Positions 26,911 to 33,691 of a DNA stretch of 64,000 bases are shown in pieces. Origin of the DNA: Catenuloplanes atrovinosus (GTDB lineage Bacteria > Actinomycetota > Actinomycetes > Mycobacteriales > Micromonosporaceae); NCBI RefSeq assembly GCF_031458235.1, contig NZ_JAVDYB010000001.1, positions 744,001-808,000 of the forward strand, read 5' to 3'. The translations under genes were made by a program, and so were the position numbers. Positions within the stretch are counted from its first letter, which is position 1. Each line of letters opens with the position of its first letter. The notes under the pieces were generated by a model. It did no database searches and was not told the origin of the DNA. It worked only from the letters and a program-made list of their open reading frames with translations.

Positions 26911-26980
26911 CTTCCCGCTTCCGGCGTGTTGCGATCCGCATGCCCGGAGCGGGCACCGGCCGGCCGTGGCCGGCCTCCCC
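26911..26980 (+). repeat. Dispersed 3' element, copy C
   Basis: Begins CTTCCCGCTTCCGGCGTG six bases after the hydrolase stop, continues with CCGCATGCCCGGAGCGGGCACC and a CCGGCCGGCCGTGGCCGGCC palindrome, ending near GGCCTCC. Same block order as copies A and B. It lies between convergent genes. Confidence 0.7.
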
Positions 26981-26997
26981 GCGCGTTCGGAGTCTGG

Positions 26998-27873
26998 TCA
27001 CGAAAGGGCCCGTGCGGCGTGGACGGTGCGGGCGGTGAGCATGAAGACGTCGGGGCGCAGCGGCACGCCGTCCGGGGCGTGCGCGTCGATCAGGCGGTCC
27101 AGCGTGGCGACGTCCTCGCCGGACAGGTGCTCCGCGAGCGTCTCCCGGCGGCGGGTCAGATCGCCGAGCACGTGCTCGCGCGCGTGGTCCGGCAGCGGCG
27201 CGGGCAGGTCGGTCAGGAACGAGCGCGTCCCGGCCGGCTCCAGCCCGGCCGCGGCCATCATCGCCGGCCAGTGTTCGTGCGCGCGCGTGTGGCCGGGCAG
27301 CGACGCGCGCATCGCGGCGAACCACTCCTCCTGCGCCGCGTCCAGCCGCTCCTGCAGGCCGGGCCGGCCGAGCCCGAAGTCGCGCGGCAGGTAGCGCGGC
27401 GCCAGCCCGCCCTCCTGGAGCGCCAACAGACCGCCCGGGCGCAGCAGCCGCGCGATCCGGCGCAGCGCGTCCTGCTGGTCGCCGAGGTGGTGCAGCGCGC
27501 CGCTCACCCACACCAGCCCCGCCTCGCCGGCCGGCAGCGTGTCCAGGCCGTCCGGCAGGTCCGCGTGCCGGGTCGTGATCCGCAGGCCGTCCCGTTCCGC
27601 GCGGGCCCGGGCGCGGTCCAGCAGCGGCGCGCTGCCGTCGACCGCCACCACCTCCGCCTCCGGGAACGCCACGGCCAGCAGCGCGGAGATCGCACCGGGG
27701 CCGGCGCCCAGGTCCAGCACGTCGGCGACCGGACCGGTCAGGCCGCGCAGCCAGGCGAACGCCTCGCGCAGGGCGGGCGCGTACAGCCCGGCGCCCCGCT
27801 CCAACTGATCGCCCATGCGCGCCCAGTCGATGTCGGTGTGCCCGTGACCGTGTCCGTGTCCGTGTCCGCTCAT
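26998..27873 (-). CDS. SAM-dependent methyltransferase with His/Gly-rich N-terminus
   Basis: A 291-aa class I methyltransferase. AdoMet motif I is VLDLGAGPGAISALLA, followed by VVAVDGSAPLLDRA and a SGALHHLGD post-motif. The first 12 residues, MSGHGHGHGHGH, form an alternating Gly-His tail that could bind nickel, zinc or cobalt. The substrate is unknown. ATG 27873 is used; a GTG nine bases upstream is possible. The gene is divergent from the GNAT gene. Confidence 0.85.
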   Translation of the reverse strand: MSGHGHGHGHGHTDIDWARMGDQLERGAGLYAPALREAFAWLRGLTGPVADVLDLGAGPGAISALLAVAFPEAEVVAVDGSAPLLDRARARAERDGLRITTRHADLPDGLDTLPAGEAGLVWVSGALHHLGDQQDALRRIARLLRPGGLLALQEGGLAPRYLPRDFGLGRPGLQERLDAAQEEWFAAMRASLPGHTRAHEHWPAMMAAAGLEPAGTRSFLTDLPAPLPDHAREHVLGDLTRRRETLAEHLSGEDVATLDRLIDAHAPDGVPLRPDVFMLTARTVHAARALS

Positions 27874-27954
27874 GGTGGTGACTCTGCCACCCACGTCGTA
27901 CCCCCGTCGGAAAACGTTTGGTCGACGGTGACGTCGGTTGGCTAGGGTCGAGTG

Positions 27955-28455
27955 ATGATCACGGTACGGCGGGCGGACCCATCGGACGCGGCGGAGCTGG
28001 TACGGCTTCGCGCCGTGATGATCCGGGACGCGTTCGGCGAGCCCGAGCCGCGACCCGGTGAGTGGAGTGAGATCGCGCAGCGCCAGTTCCGGGCGCGGCT
28101 CGCGGACTCGGCCGGGCTGCTCGCCGCGTTCGTGGTCGACCGGCCGGACGAGCCGGAGCGGCTGGCCTCCTGCGCGGTCGGCAGCGTGGACACCCGGATC
28201 GCCAGCCCGAACTCGCTGACCGGCGAGAGCGGCTACATATTCAACGTCGTCACCGACCCGGAGTACCGCGGCCGGGGCTTCTCGCGCGCGTGCATGGAGG
28301 AGCTCATCGAGTGGTTCGCCAAACGCGGCGTGGCGCGGGTGTCGCTGCACGCGTCGCCGAGCGGCGAGCCCGGCTACCGCGCGCTGGGCTTCGCGCCGCC
28401 CCGGCACACCGCGCTCCAGCTCGACCTCTGGAACCGTTCGGCTCAGGACGGCTGA
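27955..28455 (+). CDS. GNAT-family N-acetyltransferase
   Basis: A 166-aa acetyltransferase. ITVRRADPSDAAELVRLR is a typical GNAT opening; NVVTDPEYRGRGFSRACMEEL holds the acetyl-CoA pyrophosphate loop (R-G-R-G-F-S); SPSGEPGYRALGF is the usual C-terminal motif. Substrate not predictable. A GTG directly upstream (27952) could also be used. The lipoprotein gene follows after 65 bases. Confidence 0.9.
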   Translation: MITVRRADPSDAAELVRLRAVMIRDAFGEPEPRPGEWSEIAQRQFRARLADSAGLLAAFVVDRPDEPERLASCAVGSVDTRIASPNSLTGESGYIFNVVTDPEYRGRGFSRACMEELIEWFAKRGVARVSLHASPSGEPGYRALGFAPPRHTALQLDLWNRSAQDG

Positions 28456-28520
28456 GGCCCGGCCGATGGTGCGTCACGACCGCCACGGACGGCGGTCGCG
28501 CACACCACGGAAGGGCGACC

Positions 28521-29126
28521 ATGAACCGCACCCCACGGGCCACCGGCCTCGGCATCGCCGGGGTCGCGATGCTGCTCGCGCTCTCCGGTTGCAGCCTGCT
28601 CGGGCTGACCACGGAGAGCACGACCGGGTCCGGTGCGGCCGAGGCCGGTACCGCCGACTGGTCCACGCGCGTGCTCGCCGGCACCCCCGCCGCCAGTCCC
28701 ACGCCCGGCGCGCCGCTCAGCCCCACGCCCACCAGCGTGCTCACGCTCGAGCCGGACCCGCCGGTGTCGGTCAGCCCGGTCCCGTCCGAGTGCGTCGGCA
28801 ACCTGCGGCCGAACGTGCTGAACGGGCTCACCGTCACCCCCGGCGCCGGGCAGGCCACCGTGAGCTGGGTCAACGTCGGTGACCCGGCGGTCGCGTCGTA
28901 CCGGCTGGCCGCGATCCCGCAGACCATCTACCACGGCGAGCAGCCGCCCGCGGACTGGCAGGACGTGCCGGCCGGCGAGGGCTGCACCACCATCACGCAG
29001 ACCGTGACCGGGCTGAAGAAGGGCGAGGCGTACATCTTCTGGCTGGACGCGATCGTCAACTCGTACGAGTACGGCGTAGGCCGCGACATCCAGATCGCCC
29101 GCTCGACGCCGGTCATCGTCCGGTGA
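28521..29126 (+). CDS. Lipoprotein with fibronectin-III-like domain
   Basis: A 201-aa lipoprotein. The signal ends with lipobox LLALSGC; a Ser/Thr/Pro-rich linker (about 50-95, SPTPGAPLSPTPTS) leads to a beta-sandwich domain (about 100-200) with ECVGNLRPNVLNGLTVTPG and GQATVSWVNVGDPAVASYRL, characteristic of FN3 domains. Two cysteines may pair. Function unknown; probably a surface binding or spacer protein. GGAAGG lies about 7 bases before ATG. Its 3' end overlaps the convergent USP gene by 14 bases. Confidence 0.82.
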   Translation: MNRTPRATGLGIAGVAMLLALSGCSLLGLTTESTTGSGAAEAGTADWSTRVLAGTPAASPTPGAPLSPTPTSVLTLEPDPPVSVSPVPSECVGNLRPNVLNGLTVTPGAGQATVSWVNVGDPAVASYRLAAIPQTIYHGEQPPADWQDVPAGEGCTTITQTVTGLKKGEAYIFWLDAIVNSYEYGVGRDIQIARSTPVIVR

Positions 29127-29493
29127 CGGGCGCGGTCACCGTCGCCGTGCGGGTCCGCGGCACGCGCTGACCGGCGCTGAGCACCAGCAGCGCCGCGTTC
29201 TCCGCCGCGTGCGCCAGCGCCACCTCGGGCTCGCCCAGCATCAGCTCGCGCACCACCGGCGGGCGCGCGGGCAGGCCGCGTACCGCGTCGTCGATCGCCT
29301 CCGCCTGCGCGCGCTGCAGCCGCCGCCGCTCGTCCGGCAGCGTCCCGGCCGCGCGCGCCACGTCCCGGTCCCGGGCCGGCCAGGCGGTCACCACCCGGAG
29401 CGAACCCTGCCGCCGGGCCGCCGTTCGCGCCGCCCACCGCAGCGCCGCCGCCGACTCGGGTGTGCCGTCGTAACCGATCGCGATCCGCTCCAT
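29113..29493 (-). CDS. Universal stress protein (UspA family)
   Basis: A 126-aa USP domain. IAIGYDGTPESAAALRWAARTA is the N-terminal signature; the ATP-binding glycine loop near the C-terminus is degenerate (LSAGQRVPRTRT), so nucleotide binding may be lost. Slightly shorter than the usual 140 aa. GAGGAGG is properly placed before ATG 29493. Divergent from the SpoIIE phosphatase gene. Confidence 0.85.
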   Translation of the reverse strand: MERIAIGYDGTPESAAALRWAARTAARRQGSLRVVTAWPARDRDVARAAGTLPDERRRLQRAQAEAIDDAVRGLPARPPVVRELMLGEPEVALAHAAENAALLVLSAGQRVPRTRTATVTAPVTGR

Positions 29494-29627
29494 GACAGCC
29501 TCCTCGGGCTCCCTTCGAGTCTTGCGATCCGGCGCGGTTGGGTAACAGGGCCGTTGGTCCCGCCCGTGGGCCTGGACCCGCGGCCGGGGGTGCTGGCAAG
29601 GTGGACCCACCAGGGGAGGAGCGGCGG

Positions 29628-30761
29628 ATGGCGGACGACGACTTCGGCGCGCTGTTGCGGGCGACCGCCCCCGATCGCCTGGTCGAGGCCGCCGACGAGC
29701 ACCTCCGTGAGTGGTACGGCGTGGCCCGCGTGGACGTGCTGATGGCCGACTACCGCATCTCCGGGCTCTGGCCGGTGCTGGACGGCCACGAGGACCCGGT
29801 CGGCGGCGTGCTGCGCGACCGCGGCGCGTCCGCCCGCTGCTTCGCCGGCCAGCAGCCGGTGTTCGAGGACGGCCGGGTGTTCCTGCCGCTCACCGTCTGG
29901 GGCGAGCGCGTCGGCGTGCTGGTCCTGGACGGCGACGACCTCGACGTGGACCGGCTCGCCGAGGCCGCGGACGAGCTGGCGATCGCGCTGCGCGCCGCGG
30001 ACCGGGACACCGACCGTTACCGCCGCGCCCGCCGCCGCGAGCGACTGACCATGGCCGCGGAGATGCAGTGGGACCTGCTGCCCGGCCGCAGCCTCAGCCA
30101 CCCGCGCTTCGAGCTGGCCGGTCAGCTGGAGCCGGCGTACACGGTGGCCGGTGACCACTTCGACTGGGCCGTCACCGACGAGCGCCTGACCATAACGGTG
30201 CTGAACGGGGACGGCACCGGGCTGGCCGCGTCCGCGCTGGCCGGGCTCGCGGTCAACGCCATGCGCAACGCGCGCCGGTCGCACGGCGACATCGTGGAGC
30301 AGGCCGAGCTGGCCTCCGACACCATCTTCGCGTACCACGGTGGCGAGCGGCACGTGGCCACGCTCCTGCTGGAGGCGGACCTGGCCAGCGGCCGGGTGCT
30401 CGCGGTCGACGCGGGGTCGCCGCGCGCGTTCCGGGTCCGCGGGTCCCAGCTGTCCCCGGTCCTGCTCGACCAGCAGCTGCCGCTCGGCATGTTCGGCGAG
30501 GCGCGATACTCCACTCAGGCCTTCATGCTGGAGCCCGGCGACCGGCTCTTCATCGTCAGCGACGGCGTGCACGCGGCCGCACCGGGCGAGCGCGAGTCGT
30601 TCGGCGAGGCGGCGCTGCACGCCGCGATCCGCGCGACCCGGCTGCAGCCGCCGGCCGAGGCGGTCGGGTCGGTGATGCGCGGGCTGCAGGACTATCACGA
30701 CGACGCGGACCCGGAGGACGACGCGGTCATCGTCTGCCTTGATTGGCACGGTACGGACTGA
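29628..30761 (+). CDS. SpoIIE/RsbU-type PP2C protein phosphatase
   Basis: A 377-aa phosphatase. Residues about 15-120 resemble a GAF-type sensor; a short coiled linker (RYRRARRRERLTMAAEMQWDLLP) leads to the SpoIIE PP2C domain with metal-binding acids in GDHFDWAV, NGDGTGLAAS, VSDGVHAA and PEDDAVIVCL. Such enzymes dephosphorylate anti-anti-sigma factors and so release SigB/F-type factors; the sigma gene at 25298-26122 is a candidate beneficiary. GGGGAGGAG precedes ATG 29628. Confidence 0.9.
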   Translation: MADDDFGALLRATAPDRLVEAADEHLREWYGVARVDVLMADYRISGLWPVLDGHEDPVGGVLRDRGASARCFAGQQPVFEDGRVFLPLTVWGERVGVLVLDGDDLDVDRLAEAADELAIALRAADRDTDRYRRARRRERLTMAAEMQWDLLPGRSLSHPRFELAGQLEPAYTVAGDHFDWAVTDERLTITVLNGDGTGLAASALAGLAVNAMRNARRSHGDIVEQAELASDTIFAYHGGERHVATLLLEADLASGRVLAVDAGSPRAFRVRGSQLSPVLLDQQLPLGMFGEARYSTQAFMLEPGDRLFIVSDGVHAAAPGERESFGEAALHAAIRATRLQPPAEAVGSVMRGLQDYHDDADPEDDAVIVCLDWHGTD

Positions 30762-30810
30762 TCCGCTTCCACCGGGTTGAATTCGCCGGACGTGGGTATG
30801 CGCTCCGGTT

Positions 30811-31317
30811 ATGAAGAGCGTGGCTGATCTGGCCGTCGCCGTGGAGGCGGCCGTCGGGCCGCTGCTCGACGTGCTCGACTCCGCCCGTAACGACCCCCGC
30901 CTCCCGGTGTCGGCCACCCAGTTCCGGGTGCTGACCATTCTCGCCCGCCGGCCCGGCCTCAACCTCGGCGGACTCGCCGAGGCGCTGGACGTGGTGCCGT
31001 CCTCGGCCAGCCGGCTGTGCGACCGGCTCGCCGCGACCGGGCTGATAACCCGGGCGCCCGACCCGCGCGACCGGCGTGAGGTGCACCTGACGCTGACCTC
31101 CACCGCCACGGAGCTGCTCGAGGACCTGCGGCAGCGGCGGTGCGACGCGATAGAGGGGGTGCTGACCAGGATGCCGGCCGGGTCGCGCCGCGCGCTGCTG
31201 CGGTCGCTGACCGCGTTCGCGATGGCGTCCGAGGCGGTGGCGATCGAGGCCGCCAAGGCGATCGAGGCGATCCCGCCGGACCCCGGCCCGTCAGCCGACG
31301 GGCTCGGCGCCGCGTAG
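30811..31317 (+). CDS. MarR-family transcriptional regulator
   Basis: A 168-aa winged-helix repressor. The helix-turn-helix is GGLAEALDVVPSSASRLCDRLAATGLI and the wing is RAPDPRDRREVHLTLT, both typical of MarR. It is convergent with and overlaps the oleD-like gene by 27 bases. MarR proteins often control adjacent lipid or efflux genes, so control of the ole-like operon is possible but untested. Confidence 0.9.
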   Translation: MKSVADLAVAVEAAVGPLLDVLDSARNDPRLPVSATQFRVLTILARRPGLNLGGLAEALDVVPSSASRLCDRLAATGLITRAPDPRDRREVHLTLTSTATELLEDLRQRRCDAIEGVLTRMPAGSRRALLRSLTAFAMASEAVAIEAAKAIEAIPPDPGPSADGLGAA

Positions 31318-32160
31318 GAAGTCGCCCAGGTCGCGCGCCGGCTCCCAGCCCTGCGCGCGGGCCCTGCCGATGTCGAGCACCAGCCCGTACGCGAGCTGCT
31401 CCACCGCGTACCGGGTGACCCCGGGCGCGCGCAGCGCCGCCGCGGCCAGCGCGACCGCGACCGGGATCTCCCGCACCCGCACGCCCGGCAGCACCCGGGC
31501 GATCGTCTCGTTCCGCGGGTACGGCCGGGCGTCCGCGATGTTGTACGGCCCCGCCGGCCACGCGCACGCCCGCAGGCAGGCGTCCGCCAGGTTCTCCACC
31601 GCGGTCAGGCTCAGCCGCGTGTCCGCGCCGGGCAGCCGGATCACGCCGCGCCGCACCGCCCGCCGCAACCGGGGCAGCAGGTGCGGATCCCCCCGCCCGT
31701 ACACCGCCCGAGGCCGCAGCACCACCGCGCCCGCCTCGATCGCCAGCCGCTCCCCGGCCGCCTTGGTCCGCCCGTAGACGCTCCGCTGCCCGTCCACCGG
31801 ATGGTCCTCGGTCACCGTGCCGTCATGCGGCCGGTAGACGCTGCCGCTGCTCACCCACACCACCGGCCGCCCATCCGCCGCGTCCAGCAGCCGCCGCGCC
31901 CCGTCCACGTTGACCGCCCGCGACGCCCGCTCCGGCGCCGGATCACCCACAGCCGCCGCGAGGTGCAGGATCAGGTCCGCGCCCCGAAGATCGGGCGGCC
32001 CGCCGGCGGCATCCCACGGCAGGTGGCGGGTTCCGTCCGGCCCCGGACGCCGCCCGAGACAGACCACGTCGGCCCCACGGGCCACGGCCGCCCGTGCCAC
32101 GTACCCACCGCAGAACCCGCTGCCCCCGGTCACCGCGACCCGCACCCCCGGCCCGATCAC
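31291..32160 (-). CDS. NAD(P)-dependent epimerase/reductase, OleD-like
   Basis: A 289-aa extended short-chain dehydrogenase. GGSGFCGG (Gly12, 15, 18) binds NAD(P); the catalytic set is Ser105 region (VSSGSVY) and Tyr129-x3-Lys133 (YGRTK). In OleABCD pathways OleD reduces the 2-alkyl-3-keto acid made by OleA to the beta-hydroxy acid. It is shorter than typical OleD (about 330 aa). Identification as OleD rests on its place last in an operon with OleA- and OleC-like genes; on sequence alone it is a generic epimerase-family reductase. Confidence 0.72.
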   Translation of the reverse strand: MIGPGVRVAVTGGSGFCGGYVARAAVARGADVVCLGRRPGPDGTRHLPWDAAGGPPDLRGADLILHLAAAVGDPAPERASRAVNVDGARRLLDAADGRPVVWVSSGSVYRPHDGTVTEDHPVDGQRSVYGRTKAAGERLAIEAGAVVLRPRAVYGRGDPHLLPRLRRAVRRGVIRLPGADTRLSLTAVENLADACLRACAWPAGPYNIADARPYPRNETIARVLPGVRVREIPVAVALAAAALRAPGVTRYAVEQLAYGLVLDIGRARAQGWEPARDLGDFLRGAEPVG

Positions 32161-32187
32161 GCGACCCTCCCGGGCCTGGTCACGCGT

Positions 32188-33387
32188 TCATTCGACTGGA
32201 CCATGCGCCCGTCCCGGCCCGGTCAGGCGTTCGTCCGGCTCGATCGGGAGCCCATCCCCGGTTGAGCGCGTCGCCGTGATTCGCAGCGTGCGCCAGCCGG
32301 GGAGCGCGGCGGCGCGGTCGGGCCGCGCGGCGACGACCGCGGGACGCAGCGGCGCCAGCGCCTCGAGCACGTCCCGCAGTTGTGCCCGGGCCAGGGCCGC
32401 GCCGGGACAGGCGTGCGGCCCGGTGCCGAAGACCAGCTGCGCCACGTGCGGCGGCGCCGGATCCAGCGGGTCCGGATCGCGGTGGTGCGCCCCGGCGGCG
32501 TGCCGGGTCACCAGGACCAGCCGGTCGCCGCGCGACACCGGGCAGCCGCCGATCGTCGCGTCCCCACCGGCCGCCCGGGGCAGCAGCGGCGTCGGCACGA
32601 TCACCCGCAACAGCTCCGCGACCAGCGCGTCCACCCGCTCGCCACCCGCCGCATGCTCCCAGAGCCCGTCATCGGCACACCACGCCACGGCCCGCGGAAT
32701 CCCCGCCACCGTCGTGTTGATGGCCGCGACCGCCACCATCGCCGCCAGCCCCGCGCCCATCTCCGGCCCCAGTCCCTCCGGTGAGGAGCTGGTGCCGCAG
32801 ATGCGAGGGGAGGTGGCGAGCAGCGTGGTGAGCCGCGCCGCCGTGGTCGCCGGATCGTGGCCACGCCGGGGTGGCAGGTGCGGTCCCGGCAGGTGGGCGC
32901 GGGCCGCCGCCGCGGCCGCGCCGCGGGCGGCCGTGGCCAGCGCGCGCGGGTCGGCGTCGATGGCGAGCAGCGCCGCCGCCGTGCGACCCGCCAGCTCCGC
33001 CGCGAGATCGACCACGTCGAGCCGGCCGCCGTCGCGCAGCTCGCCCAGCCGGTGATCGAGTACGGCGCGCCACACCGGCCGCAGCCGCTCCACGCCCGCG
33101 CTGCTCAGCCGCGTGGCGAGCGCGCGCCGCGCGTCCCGGTGCGCCGCACCCTCCTGATCGAAGAGCAGATCCGCGTCGGCCAGGTCCCGCGCGATCGCGC
33201 CGGTGGTCCCCGCCGCCCGCCGATCCAACGGCACCCGCGTCATCGCCTCGATGAACTCCTCGGTCCCGTTGACCAGCAGCGTCCCGCCCACCCGCGCGAC
33301 CGGCCGCCGCCGCACGGCCGCCAGCAGCCCGAACAGGAACGGATGCGCACCCAGATAGACCCGCCGATCCCGCTTGCGCCCGCTCAT
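32188..33387 (-). CDS. Cytochrome P450
   Basis: A 399-aa soluble bacterial P450. The haem loop is VFGTGPHACPGAALARAQL with ligand Cys327; the ExxR is ELLR (258-261); the I-helix reads AAINTTVAG, with Asn in place of the usual acid before TT. It lies between the OleC- and OleD-like genes, 27 bases before the OleD-like start. No ferredoxin gene is adjacent. In this setting it might hydroxylate or otherwise oxidise the fatty product, taking the place of the OleB hydrolase that is missing. This role is inference. Confidence 0.88.
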   Translation of the reverse strand: MSGRKRDRRVYLGAHPFLFGLLAAVRRRPVARVGGTLLVNGTEEFIEAMTRVPLDRRAAGTTGAIARDLADADLLFDQEGAAHRDARRALATRLSSAGVERLRPVWRAVLDHRLGELRDGGRLDVVDLAAELAGRTAAALLAIDADPRALATAARGAAAAAARAHLPGPHLPPRRGHDPATTAARLTTLLATSPRICGTSSSPEGLGPEMGAGLAAMVAVAAINTTVAGIPRAVAWCADDGLWEHAAGGERVDALVAELLRVIVPTPLLPRAAGGDATIGGCPVSRGDRLVLVTRHAAGAHHRDPDPLDPAPPHVAQLVFGTGPHACPGAALARAQLRDVLEALAPLRPAVVAARPDRAAALPGWRTLRITATRSTGDGLPIEPDERLTGPGRAHGPVE

Positions 33388-33452
33388 CGCACACTCCCGG
33401 CCCGCCGGCGCCCCGACTCGACCACGGCCCGGCTTCCCACCGCCGCCCAGCC

Positions 33453-33605
33453 GTTTCCGGCGGCTTTGCTCTGCTTACCTGGGCGCGCCGTCGCCACATC
33501 GACCGCTGCCCGCACGTTTCCGGCGGCTTTGCTCTGCTTACCGGCGCGCGACGGTGCCGCATCGAGCGCTATCCGGACATTTCCGGCCGGTTTGTACTGC
33601 TTACC
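33453..33605. repeat. Three 63-bp direct repeats with 27-bp core
   Basis: The core GTTTCCGGCGGCTTTGCTCT plus GCTTACC begins at 33453, 33516 and (with changes) 33579, exactly 63 bases apart. The 36 bases between cores are also related, so this is one 63-bp unit repeated and not repeat plus unique spacer. Confidence 0.9.
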
Positions 33606-33655
33606 GGTGTGCGACCGCGCCGCCTGCCGCCGCCCCGGACCGGCCGCCGCCGGTT

Positions 33656-33671
33656 GGTAAGCAGAGCAAAG
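33656..33671. repeat. Inverted copy of the 63-bp repeat core
   Basis: GGTAAGCAGAGCAAAG is the exact reverse complement of the last 16 bases of the repeat core (CTTTGCTCTGCTTACC). It lies 20 bases before the OleC-like stop on the other side of the gap and could pair with any of the upstream copies in RNA, or bind the same regulator. Confidence 0.85.
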
Positions 33672-33691
33672 GCGGGCGGCCACCGGCGCAC

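Larger units (their letters stand above)
33388..33691. other. 304-bp gap inside the ole-like operon
   Basis: No convincing gene. It contains three 63-bp direct repeats and an inverted copy of their core. Open frames on both strands cross it because 63 is a multiple of three, but none has a ribosome site or a protein pattern apart from the repeat. Confidence 0.6.

Noticed and set aside
31140-31418. Whether the marR/oleD overlap signals a frameshifted stop
   Set aside because: Both frames end naturally with normal family length; convergent overlaps are common in dense actinomycete genomes.
33453-33605. CRISPR-like repeats (27-bp core, 36-bp spacing)
   Set aside because: The spacers are themselves related, only three copies exist, and no cas gene is nearby.
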